Source: Nereocystis luetkeana
Lineage: Eukaryota > Sar > Phaeophyceae > Laminariales > Laminariaceae
DNA: 64,000 nucleotides
NCBI GenBank assembly: GCA_031213475.1
Contig: JARUPZ010000017.1
Location: 7,332,167-7,396,166 of the forward strand
Direction: 5' to 3'
Part shown: positions 23,919-34,759 of the stretch, in pieces
Layout: each line of letters opens with the position of its first letter
How positions within the stretch are numbered: position 1 is the first letter of the stretch
The notes under the pieces: model-generated
The model's input: the letters and a program-made list of their open reading frames with translations, nothing else
What the model was told of the DNA's origin: nothing
Databases searched by the model: none
Position numbers and translations under genes: made by a program

Positions 23919-24189
23919 TAACACTTTACCCCTGATTATTTTTGTTTCTGTTGACGGTTGACGGTGGGCATGGCACCAGGTATCGTAGCTCGTTGCGTCA
24001 GCGCGTCGGGGCCCAACAGCAGTCGAACTGATGTACGTATCTTCTGCTGCGTAGTACTGACTGCTGTACATAGGTACTCATTAATAGTTGGTATGTACAG
24101 GTGTAATAGACTATCTATTTTGCCGTAAACGATACCCTGGTATGACCATTGTCTGCACAAAGCACTGGTACTATTATTTTTATTTTTAG

Positions 24190-24541
24190 CCCATTTTTTT
24201 TTTTTTTGCCTATCCCATTTATTATCTTCGCCCGTCTTCTTCTCTCTCTCCTTCCAACTCGTAACTCAGATCCGGGGTCACATAGCAGGCTCTTCTCCCC
24301 CCTTCCCGCTACGGTACGTGCCTTCATTTTTATCGCGAGAAGATTTCAGCCTTTTCTTCCCTCGTCGACTCGCATCGAATTGTGCCTACCCACGCTGCAA
24401 GGCGCTCTCAACAATTGAATCCTTTTTTATTTCTATTTTTGCAAATATAATCAAAGTCCGACCCACCTGGGGCTCGAATCCAGGACCCAGGGCTCAAACA
24501 AGTAGAATTCGAGGTTAACCACTTGAACCACCGGGGCGACC
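24190..24541 (-). mobile_element. tRNA-derived SINE, copy 3
   Basis: Complete inverted copy: tail T-run at 24194-24207, head ending CCGGGGCGACC at 24541. A and B boxes intact on the minus strand. Confidence 0.88.
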
Positions 24542-24752
24542 GGCTACATTTGCCACTTGACAGTGCGCGGTAGTTTTTCCAGTGTTCCAAACCATGTATG
24601 TTGTGTATAATCCACATTTGCGATTTTTTTATTCATTTTTCATTTGGTCTGTCTCACAGCAGTCTTGTGACCAGAGAATATTCTGGGCGGACACTGGGCG
24701 GACACTGGGTTCACTGACGTGCTTGAGTAAAAACAACCATGTAACCCTTCTA

Positions 24753-24856
24753 TTACGGGGGACCATAGTTAATAGGACCAAATATTGTTAGTAAAAATGG
24801 TTAAATATATAGGTTTTATGTATACCGTAGGTCCCATTAACTATGGTCCCCCGTAA
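24753..24856. mobile_element. Tc1/mariner-like MITE, near-consensus copy
   Basis: TTACGGGGGACCATAGTTAA at the left and the inverted form ending CCCCCGTAA at the right, TA duplicated at 24751-24752 and 24857-24858. A good reference copy for the family. Confidence 0.92.
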
Positions 24857-24861
24857 TATGA

Positions 24862-24941
24862 CCGCCGTCCCGCTTTAGGGACAAACTTCGTGCTCATTAG
24901 TAGTGTCAATAGTTTATGCCCGAAACGGGCCTGCAGTTCTC
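24862..24941. mobile_element. piggyBac-like MITE, truncated
   Basis: CCGCCGTCCCGCTTTAGGGA ... CCCGAAACGGGCCTGCAGTTC; outer ends lost. Directly abuts the next copy and follows a Tc1-like MITE by 5 bp. Confidence 0.65.
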
Positions 24942-25038
24942 TTCAAACTTTTAGGACCGCAGTCCCGTTCTGGGCACAAACTACTTGGAATTTGAGTGTT
25001 TTGTCCCCACAACGGGACGGCGGCTCCAAAAGGGTTGA
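24942..25038. mobile_element. piggyBac-like MITE
   Basis: TCAAACTTTTAGGACCGCAG ... CGGCTCCAAAAGGGTTGA with CCCGTTCTGGGCACAAAC and inverse. Confidence 0.82.
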
Positions 25039-25237
25039 GGCATGTTTTGAGAGTTTTGGAGAGAATCGGCCCTGGAATTCGTCCAAGGGTGTGTGTGTGT
25101 TGCACCTTCGTACAGTAATGGCCCCTCCATAATGGTCCCTCTGTAGGGGTTCGGTCCCTCGTTAGCGCCAGTGAGCAATGCCGGCACTAATCGTAGCGGC
25201 AATCGGTAGCGCTCCGGACACTGCCACGCTGGTTAAT

Positions 25238-25323
25238 CCCATCTGTGCCAAGCGATTTCACCGGCACTCGAAGCGGGCAGCCCATCTGTGCCAAGCGATT
25301 TCACCGGCACTCGAAGCGGGCAG
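25238..25323. repeat. Exact 43-bp tandem duplication
   Basis: CCCATCTGTGCCAAGCGATT...GCGGGCAG twice without a mismatch, so recent. Confidence 0.95.
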
Positions 25324-25849
25324 CCGGCACTACCATGTATTAATACATTGATACTATGTACCTGGTACGTACTTGACTTGCTGTATTGTCATTTATTTAT
25401 TTATTTTATTTTTTTTAAATTATTTTTTCAACTTTTCACAGCATCTCACTGAAGCTGAGTACAAACTTGATTTGCGTTACGCATTCGTACAGGAGGGAAC
25501 CCCGACACTTCCGACCCGCACATACTACGAGCCTGCATACGTGATCGGCATTTACAGTCATGGTAGTTATCGCTCTCCGATGCACTTCTGTTTTCCCCCC
25601 TGGGGCTCCAGACGGGGAAACTCTGGGTGATATTATTAATATTACTAGCAGATGTGACGACCGCGGCACCGGCCACAGCGTGCTTCGGGGGATAGCTCGC
25701 TTTGGGGTCCGCGAGTTACAACCTCGAGGAGTCGCACGGCACGGGCGCGACATGATCCTGCCCGTACACTGCTCGGTGCCCGCGCACGCTGCTCGTAGAC
25801 GGTTGATCATGCCAGTTCTGCCATTGTTTTGGTCGCTCGAGCGTACATG

Positions 25850-25936
25850 TCAACCCTTTTAGGACCGCAGTCCCATTTTGGGGACAAACTACTTAGAACT
25901 TCGAGTGATTCGTCCCCAAAACGGGACCGCGGTTCT
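25850..25936. mobile_element. piggyBac-like MITE, right end lost
   Basis: TCAACCCTTTTAGGACCGCA ... ACCGCGGTTCTA, then the consensus AAAGGGTTAA is replaced by TTAATAGCTGG. Confidence 0.78.
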
Positions 25937-25949
25937 ATTAATAGCTGGA

Positions 25950-26068
25950 TTAACCCTTTTAGGACCCCAGTCCCGTTTTGGGGGCAAACTACTTATAATT
26001 CGAGTGCTTTGTCCCCGCATATGAGACTGCGGTGCTAACATGGTCAAAAGGGGTTCCGAAGGGGTTAA
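25950..26068. mobile_element. piggyBac-like MITE with extended right end
   Basis: TTAACCCTTTTAGGACCCCA at left; the right arm GAGACTGCGGTGCTAACATG is followed by two AAGGGGTT-like ends, the last one TTAA at 26065. Confidence 0.78.
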
Positions 26069-27944
26069 TGGTGTCCACTTGCCAGGCCGATCCCCAAGGG
26101 ATAGGCCCCTCAGTGAATTGCACGTTTTGGCTAGCGCAACGCATGGCACACCTCGTCGTCGTTGCGGCTTGCATGAAGCGTACCGGTATTCTTCCAACCG
26201 CCGAAGGGCCCGAAGGGCCCGGAGAGATGTCGAAGAGCGGAGTACTAGGTAAATGTGCGCGGAGAGCTGCTGCTGTTGCGACTATGATGGAGGGCTTGCG
26301 ACAACTGTTTTGAGATAATTTGGGAGTTGAGAATTTTCGGTCTGATATTTTGTTCATTTAAAAAAAAGAAGAATTTACAGCTATGATACCGTAGTGTTTA
26401 GTGAGCATGTATGTGTGCTCGGCGAGGAACCCAACCCTCAACCTATATATTCGCCTTTTTTAGAGCCTACCTGGTATATGTGCTCGACGTTGATACCACA
26501 ATAAGCCGCGAGCCTTGGCGGGAACAGGAGATTCTTGCCCGCTGTCGCGTACTGTATGTACTTCGTAGATTGCGCCGAGATCTGCGGCTGTTTCGACAAC
26601 AATGGGCTGCTTGCATGGATAGGAGGGGAGGCGGTGCTTCAGGGTGTCCGGGTTATTTTTTATGCGCCGAAGTAGCCTGAGTAAGGTAACCACCCGCCTT
26701 TAAGTCTACCAGCATCTATAATAGCACAGCGCGCGTGTGTGAGGGGTTGACGTTCATTTAAAAAAAGAAAAAACTGACGTGTGTGCGGAGGTGTTGTAGT
26801 TTACCAGGTATTTGTTTCGCGAATGAGGGGTGCAGTATGCAAGGCGCAAGGCGACTCTCGCGAAGGGTTAATGTTCGTATCCTGTCAGGCGGCTCGTTTC
26901 AGAAGCTCGCACGAAGCACGTGCGCACGTGCGTGTATATTGGTGGTTGGTTTGCCTCCCCTAGAGGTACAGTAAGTGCTTTTGTGCGTCTTTGGTACCGC
27001 TATGCTCCAAGGTATACGTACTGCTTGTATGATAATATTCAATCAAAGCAATCCTTATATTTGAGGCAGTGGTGTAATGTAGGGGCCACGATAAAGCAGC
27101 AAAGCAGCGGAATACGTACTGCTTGTATGATAATATTCAATCAAAGCAATCCTTATATTTGAGGCAGTGGTATAATGTAGGGGCCACGATAAAGCAGCAA
27201 AGCAGCGGAACTGACGAGTTGCCAATACAAATATCTAGAGCTCCATGCTCCAGGAAGACAGCCCGGACGCCTCTGCGTGCGCGAAAGGACCGAGATTGAT
27301 TGTACGAGTGAATCGTAACGACATCGGAAGCAAGAGAAGCAAATGCACACCGTTTGCTCGTCACCAGCCAGAGCCAGAGCTGCGCCTACGAAGCTCATCA
27401 CCAGCTGCTTCCAAGTGGTTGAAAAATGTTTTCCAGACGGGGGAGGGAGCGATTACTATGAATACTACAGTGCACCACCGCAACTCGGTAGCCAGGTGTT
27501 GGTATTAAGGTATTAGATAGCACATGTGCACTGTTGTTGCTGTCTCGTCATGAGTGCAGCGGTTAGATTCAGCTGTGACTGGGTGGTATTGCCCATGATG
27601 GTATTGGAAAGAGGATGCGTTTTTTTTCACACCAGTCACGAGCCACAAATAGATAAACAACCCATCCGTAGTGGCCTGCTGCTGCTTCTGCTGGTTTGCG
27701 GTGGGCTGTGGGTTGTGCACGGGTCAACGAGCCATTGTAGGAAGTTTCATCTTCCGGGAGGGGGCATCGTATATATATATACCTATATATATATATATAC
27801 CGCAGTACAAAATCGAAACCAACGATGGACACAAAAACCATGTACTGGACCCCCCTCTGCTCACACGCGATATGTTCTTTTGTTGTGATTGTTTTTTCAA
27901 TCACTTGGTTTGGTTCATGTTCCCCTACTATTACGGGACCACTA
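26069..27944. other. Unassigned intergenic sequence
   Basis: Only short frames (for example 26411-26680, Arg-rich) and the 98-bp duplication. (AT)n runs at 27767-27800. Confidence 0.5.
27014..27209. repeat. 98-bp tandem duplication
   Basis: ATACGTACTGCTTGTATGAT...AAAGCAGCAAAGCAGCGG twice; one visible difference (GGTGTAATG against GGTATAATG). Confidence 0.95.
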
Positions 27945-28057
27945 TTACGGGGGACCATAGTAGTAAATAGGAACAAATATTGTAAGTAAAAATAAGTAAA
28001 TATTTATTTTCGATTTTTGTGTATACCGTTGGTCCGATTTACTATGGTCCCCCGTAA
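27945..28057. mobile_element. Tc1/mariner-like MITE with a stub of a second copy
   Basis: TA-flanked TTACGGGGGACCATAG...ACTATGGTCCCCCGTAA. A 5' stub TATTACGGGACCAC sits just before it at 27929-27942. Confidence 0.9.
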
Positions 28058-28088
28058 TATCATAATGAGATGAACACCCTCTGGCGCG

Positions 28089-28188
28089 TTAACCCTTTTA
28101 GGACCGCAGTCCCGTTGTGGGGCCAAACCGTACAAATTGCGAGTAGTTTGTCCCCGAAACGGGGCTGCTGTAGTCCTGAAGGGGTTCA
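28089..28188. mobile_element. piggyBac-like MITE
   Basis: TTAACCCTTTTAGGACCGCA ... GTAGTCCTGAAGGGGTTCA. Confidence 0.83.
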
Positions 28189-28739
28189 TACTGCCCGAAA
28201 TAGAACACCTCGGGTAGGGTGGACTCTTGTCCTGCTGCACTCTTTTTTCCTTTTTCCATCCCACTTTTTTTTCTTTTTTCTTTTCGAGAGAGAGTGTCTG
28301 TGATACCACGTACTCGTCTATGATATGTGACCACGACCACACGACGTGTACCGCTCATCAGCGGAGAAATTGCACGCACAAAAGTACGCGCATTACTATT
28401 ATTTTTAGACGTGTTTTCCCCCCGTCCGTGAGCCTGTTCCCGTTTCTGGCACTCTGACCCCGCAGTGTATGTGTGTGCACACCCATCCCATTTAGCACCC
28501 TGCTGCCTGTTTAGTGGTACAGAAACATGATCAGCCCTCGGCTGGAGCTACCGGAAGCCCGTCTGGCACCATGGCCCCATTTGGTACCAGTAAGATCATA
28601 CGTATCTACCTGGTACTAAATAACTGTACACGGTACACTGAAGTACAACAGCTCCTGCTACAACCCGTGCAACTGCATTTAGCTTTCGTGGAAATCTGAA
28701 GAGCCATGCGCGTACGTGCGATTCCTCCGCCTCTCGTTG

Positions 28740-28856
28740 TTACGGGGGGCCATAGTAAATAGGACTGAATATTGTCGTTAAAAAATAGGGATATATATGG
28801 GCTTTAGTGTGTGTGTGCCGTGGGTCCTACCGGTATTTACTATGACCCCCCTGATA
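28740..28856. mobile_element. Tc1/mariner-like MITE
   Basis: TTACGGGGGGCCATAGTAAA...TTTACTATGACCCCCCTGATA. The right end is mutated; a (GT)n run lies inside near 28808. Confidence 0.82.
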
Positions 28857-29846
28857 TTAATAGTAGGAGTTTTTGTCCGCCACACTGCATGGTTTCTGGA
28901 GCGTTTCTTCCGCCATGCGTACCGATATTTATAGCTATCAGTCAACTTTTGTTCGTATGTGGATATACACCCACTGGCTGAGGTGCAAGCCAGGCTCTTG
29001 TAAACATATTACACCTTCGTACGTACGCGCTGAGCGAAATAGATACGAGTCGTACGAGTGTACAGTCAGTACGTGCGGAAGAAACCACATTTCCAGAAAC
29101 CGACAACGTAATCATACCAGCAGATACGTATATTCGTATTGAAGGAAAACAATGAAGTACTCGGACGAGTTTTTTTTTTTTTTTTTTTTCATCCTCCTTG
29201 GATACCTGGGTAAAATAAGCTTACGCCCAATACACCTTATTTGTGTACCGGTTCTAGTCCATCTGTAGAACACAGATTTTTAACAGCACACTCCGCCAGT
29301 GTTGAGGTCATGAGCTTGCCGGACCTCTTTGGTTGACCCCTTTTTACGTTCGAGCAAGAGGTTGGGATAGATACCCAGAGTATTGTATAAATATGTATGG
29401 GCAGGTGTGTGCTGCATGGCGCGTTTGGGGGAAATAACGAAATAACGGTGTATTGTTTCCGTACGTCCACGAAGTACTAGCCTTGAGCGTTTTAGTACTG
29501 TACTCAGTACACTGCGCAATGCTGTGCAGGAACATAAATCTGTGGCTCTCGAGTCCACGTAAAAAATGTCCCCGGAACCGGATTGCAGTCCTAGCAAGCT
29601 TAACGGCCTTGCCGCCTAGCCTTGACAATATGGGTATTGGTAACAATTGCCCGGTAGCCCCCCCTATTGATATTAATATAACACTTTCTTCACTACCTAA
29701 ATTTCCGAGAAAACTCTCAAGCGGCCGGGGTCAGGGTCAGGTTAGTGTTTTCAAGCCCAAGTACTCAACCAGTTCACACCTCGAAGAGGTCATCGATTCC
29801 GAAGGGAAGATATAGACTGTAGTGGATGTATTCCCGACCTTGTATG

Positions 29847-29935
29847 ATCTACATCAACAGCAGTTTACATTGCCGGGTGGGAGCCGTGAAATACGCCGCA
29901 TGTTTCCTCAGATGGATCTGTGCTGTTTTCAGGTA
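29847..29935 (+). repeat. Copy of the TGTATGATCTAC dispersed repeat
   Basis: TGTATGATCTACATCAACAG, GCCGGGTGGGAGCCGTGAAA, ATGTTTCCTCAGATGGATCT. Confidence 0.6.
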
Positions 29936-30059
29936 CCTGCACGCACCTCTCACAGAGGCAGTTGAGGAACTACTAATGTAATGTAGACGATTCCACTGCT
30001 TGTAGATCATGATCTGTCCGCTGTCCGATGTGTGAGCCGCGCTGTCACAGCTCCCGCCT

Positions 30060-30410
30060 TCCTTCCCTTGGCAGACCCTTTAGATCAACAGCCGGAGATC
30101 CTTGACATCTTGCCTATTGTCGTCTCCTTCTGTCGACCCCCCCTCGTCCCCCTCTTCCTGTCCCGCCTCCCTTATCTTCGCAGACCTTGCGCAGCCAAAA
30201 ACCGGACGCCCTTAATACCTTTCTGAACATCTTCTCCTCTCGACCCCCCCCCGCCCCGCCTCCCCCTACTGTCCCGCCTCCCTTCCCTTAGCAAACATTT
30301 GAGAGCCGATAAGCGGACCCTCCTCAACACCTTTCTTACTTTCTTCCCCCTGTTTCGCCCCCCCCTCCCCTCACCCATCGCCTCCCTTCCCATCGCAATT
30401 CTTTCAGAGA
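30060..30410 (+). repeat. Degenerate tandem repeat upstream of the phosphatase ATG
   Basis: About three units of 103-112 bp starting near 30060, 30171 and 30283, with a partial one near 30386. Each has CTTCCCTTnGCAnAC, a CCGGA/CCGCAGG-type middle, and a C-rich CGACCCCCCC block ending CCCGCCTCCCTT. It sits 220-570 bp before the start codon, so it could be promoter or 5' leader. No TATA box is evident. Confidence 0.6.
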
Positions 30411-30630
30411 ACCCACCGCAACGACATCGCACAAGACCGACGGCTGGCCGGCGCGGCGCCGAGAAAAAACGCGCCAGCGAACAGCGGCAGGGGCAACTCA
30501 TAATATAACAGAACAGGGAGCGCTATATTTACATAAACACATAGCTCGCTCGCTCTCTCTTTTTTTTGTTCCCACCTGCACTTCTTTCGCTCTTTTCGCT
30601 TCTCTCCCGGTTCTCGCGAACCCAGCCACA

Positions 30631-30975
30631 ATGGTTGTTCGGCGAGCAGGCGGTGTCGGTGTCGGCCGCGGGGGTAGGGGTCGGGGTGATGGCGGAGGCG
30701 CAGCCAGAGGCGGAGGCGCGGGCGGGGACGGGGGTGGAAACCGGCGTAGGGTTGGGGATGGAAGCGGTAGCGGAGGTAGGGGACGCGTTGGCATCAGTGG
30801 GGTGGCCGCGAGGGCCCTGGTATCATCGCTGGTACTGGGGGTGACGCGGGCGATCGGTCCTCCGCTCCCGTCGGAGTACACGGTGGTGCACGCCCACGTG
30901 GTGATGAGGCACGGACAGCGGACGCGGTTGATCAAGACCCCCGCGCAGGAATTCGGGCAGAACGATGGAGTTGTG
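30631..30975 (+). CDS. Exon 1: N terminus and RHG catalytic motif
   Basis: Codes residues 1-115 and ends phase 0 at the donor GTGAGG. The first 53 residues are almost all Gly, Arg, Ala and Val from GGCGGAGGCG-type repeats and may be low-complexity filler. HVVMRHGQRTRLIKTP carries the nucleophile His94; the usual P after RHGxRT is Arg here. The hydrophobic run at 55-76 could be a signal anchor but contains two Arg, so it is weak. The sequence from VTRAIG to the donor is the securely coding part. Confidence 0.75.
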
Positions 30976-33900
30976 GTGAGGGCGTAAGGCGGGGAAAAGC
31001 GTGGGGTTGGGGGGAGGGGGAAGGGGGGTTGGGGTCTGGAGGGGGCTGCGAGATCGTCGGCAATGAATGTGGCTCGCTCGGTAGTGACTCCGACCCACCG
31101 AAGGGCAATAGTGTTTGCACTACGGCCGGTGATGCTTCAGTAATTGCTGTTGCGGGCGCCGGCGGGGCGTCTGATTAAAACGAATTTTGGTGGCTCGTGC
31201 GTAAAAAACAGACGGTGAAAAAACCCTCGACCTGCGTCTCCGTCGGCAAAACAAAGATGTCCGATGGCCAAAGAAATAAATAGAAGCTTCCGAAGGACTT
31301 GGACGGTTAGCGTACTGTACGGCGCCGTGGGCAACCTATCGCCCTATTAACCACGGGGGCTGATAGCCTCGAGGCCGTCGTATATTTGCACTTGCCTTGC
31401 CCGGTACGAAACGGGTCGAGTTGTTTCGCTTACCCACGATTTTTAGGGGAAGTAGTGGTGTTATCGTCAAGAGGGCAGCAGAGTAAAAAACGCTGGTCGA
31501 ACAGTGGGGTTCAATACGTGCTCCGTCTCGGAAGGGATACGAGGTCAAAGGTCGAATGACTACGGCAAGTAACAAATGAGTACGCCCCCCCCCCTCCCCC
31601 CACCGCCTCTTCCGCACAGGGGGTTCCTCGTCCTTCCCCCGCTCTTTGTCCCCCTTGATGGTGACGATGTGGATGATGGTGGTGATGAGTGTACCCTCCT
31701 CCGTTGGCCTCCCTCCCTCCGTCACTCCCCCGTTATGTTCACCCCGCGAACGTTTACGCTCCTTCCTTTTTTCTCCTCCTGCCCCCCCCCCCCCCCCCCC
31801 CGGCGCGCACTCTCTCCAACCCCTCTCCCCTCCTTTTCCTCGGCCGCGGTCTTCATTTTGTGGTGGTGGTGGTGGTGATGGTGGTGGTGATGTTTTGGCG
31901 GACGATCGCTAGCTTACCCCTGAGGGGGAGGAGCAGTGCTACGAGGTAGGGCAGCAGCTGAAAACGCGCTACATGCCGGGGTCTAACGCGACCGTCACAG
32001 AGGCTACGGCTATCGAAGGCCTGACGCTGTGGTACGATCCTGAGAGGGTGCAGGTGTGTAAGAGCCGGAGGAGGAGTGTTTCGGCGCACGGCGGACGGAT
32101 CGATCAACGATCGGGTGTAGATGATCTACTGTAGATCCTGTACACCCTGCCGTTGTCATATTTTGAGATGACCATGTATAATAGATCATGCAGAGTTGGT
32201 ACTAATCTGTCGTGCTGAGATGCTGTGCACGATCTGTCCAGTGTGCAGATCCTACCCAGGAAGCGTGTCCTATTGTGTAGATGATGCAGATTTTGAGGCT
32301 CCCACCACGCACCATGAGTTAGAGTACACCAGGTACAGATCGACAACCTATCTTACCCCAAATATCTGTTACAGGGGACCATAGTATATAGGACCTACGG
32401 TACCCAAAAAATGCTATATATTTCCATATTTTTACAAACAATATTCGGTCTTATTAACTATGGTCCCCCGTAATAGGTCATGTGGTACAATTTTTCGCCA
32501 GATGATCTATAGATGATCTGCAGATGATCTGTCAATGATATGTAGATAATCTGTAGATGATGTGTGGATGATTTGTCTATGATCTAAAGAGGATCTGTAC
32601 ATTTTCTGTTGATAATCTGTAGATGAGCTGTAGATGGTCTGGAGATGCTGTTGATGATATGTAGATGACCTGGAGATGATCTGTAGATGAGCTGCAGATG
32701 GGCTGTCCTAGGTGTGAGATGAATCCCTTCTGCTAAGCAGAAGATCGCAAATGATGTTGGGATATTTTATATGGTACGTGTGGGGTACCGAACATCGAAA
32801 ATCAGAGTTCAGATTTCCGACAGCGGGTCGATGAACAAGGAAGGATACCAGGTACCTAATATTTTCAACACTGCCTTGATTTATGTTGAACCATTGTGGT
32901 CGGCTTTTGTGTACAAGCGTGATCCGAGAGTCTGGGCGTGCTCGATGTTTGTAGGTCTGGTTTGTATACCCATGTGGTATGTGTCATACAACCCAGAAGG
33001 GATGAAGGGATGCGGGCGAGCAGAAAGAGTGTGCGCGCTCTTACTGTGATATGAACTATTACGGGGGGCCATAGTTAACAGGACCAAATGTTAGTAGTAA
33101 AAATGGTTAAATATATAGGTTTTCATTGTATACCATAGGTCCTACGGAGTATTAACTATGGCCCCCCGTAATAGTATTATTAATAATAATAGTCTTGACC
33201 ACCAGGAACAAACAACGTCGACTTTTTCATTAATCGGAAAAACAGAATGGAATTATCATCAACCTTATTTGACCCATTAGCTTTTTTTTCACAATTCCCC
33301 CCCCCCCCCCCCCCCCCCGGATAACCCTGGTATTCATTGCACGTCTTTGTTTTCTTTTCGTGGACGCCTTTCTTAACCCTAGTAAGCACGTGGTCTTTTT
33401 TTTCGGATACCCCCTGGTATTTATTGCACTTACTATCAAAAAAAAAAATTGTCACCTATGTGGACGCTCTGCAGGTTGTTTCGAGCGGGTACGACCGGAC
33501 GCTCGAGTCCGCCTCGGCCCTGAGCCTCGGGCTCTACCCCGCCAACCAGGACGATCCCGAGCTCGCGCAGCAGACGCTGTTGTGGCAAAACTTCATCGTC
33601 GTACCGATCCACTCTTCCCAGCCAGAGAATGACGGTGAGGTGCTATGGTACGCGTTCTGCTCATCATGCGGACCGGAAATATAGCGATCGTTTGTACATT
33701 CATATGAATATCAAGCGGCCCCGTATATTCACGTCTAGAGCGGGTATTAATACCCTATACTCGCACGTATACAATAGTAATCTCCATACTGGTACATAAA
33801 GAAGTACCAGGTATAGTACACGTATTCATGTTCATACTCGTATGAAGTGAACTATGCTGAACCAAGCATAGGGCCTCTACTCATTCTCGTTTATATTATT

Positions 33901-34719
33901 CGTTTCTGGTGCACGTGTGACGTGACACACAGCAGTATTACGGGGGGGACCATAGTAAATACTTGGTAGGACCTCCGGCACATACAAAAACCTATACCCT
34001 GGTATATCTACCTATTTTTACTAACAGTATTCGGTCCTATTTACTATGGCCCCCCGTTAAAGTAGGTGTATGTTGTACGGGGCGTTTCTTTTTCTCGTTT
34101 TCAAAACTTTCAAAAAAACAACTTTAGTAAAATTAAGAAAAAATGTCCCGCTTTTTGTTGGTCACTATATATGTATCAAATGTTTTACTGCTGTACTGGT
34201 TTGTTTTTTGTGTTGGTTCTGGTTCGTTCGTTTTGTCGCGTTTTTTTGTCTTGGAACGGTTGGCTTGAACGGCTTTTTTCTACGTAAACGCTTTTTGTTT
34301 CGATCTTTTTGTTTCGTTTCCTTTCGTTCTTGTTGGTGTTGTTTGTCTTGTTGCGACGCTCAACTCTCTTACTATCAACAACCTTTGCCAGGCGGGTTCA
34401 CGGGCCGGGTTAAACCTCACGGGTCAGGTCGGGTCGGGTCGGGTACGTAACGGTGACCGGATCCGATCCGATCCGTGTGAAAAATTGGAAACCATCTGTT
34501 CCGACCCAACCCAACCCAATCCAACCCAACCCAACCTAATCCAACCCGTGATATGAAACAATATCCCTGACCCGAGCCACGGGTTGGGATCATGACCCGT
34601 GACGACCCCTGGTGTTTCCCCACTGCCTGCGGACAGGCCGCCCCGGCCCCAGTTCGGCGTACGCCTTGCGAATTCCACGAATGGTACACTTGTGGTATCT
34701 AAAACGGATTCAGAAAAAG

Positions 34720-34759
<40 letters not shown>

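Larger units (their letters stand above)
28189..30059. other. Unassigned intergenic sequence
   Basis: One MITE, one dispersed repeat, a 21-base T run at 29170, otherwise nothing recognised. Confidence 0.5.

Noticed and set aside
24753-24856. Inverted repeat as a transcription terminator or riboswitch
   Set aside because: The same inverted structure with TA duplications recurs at some 15 places, so it is a MITE.
27014-27209. Tandem duplication as a functional pair of RNA genes
   Set aside because: No RNA fold or promoter motif seen; it is best explained as a recent local duplication.
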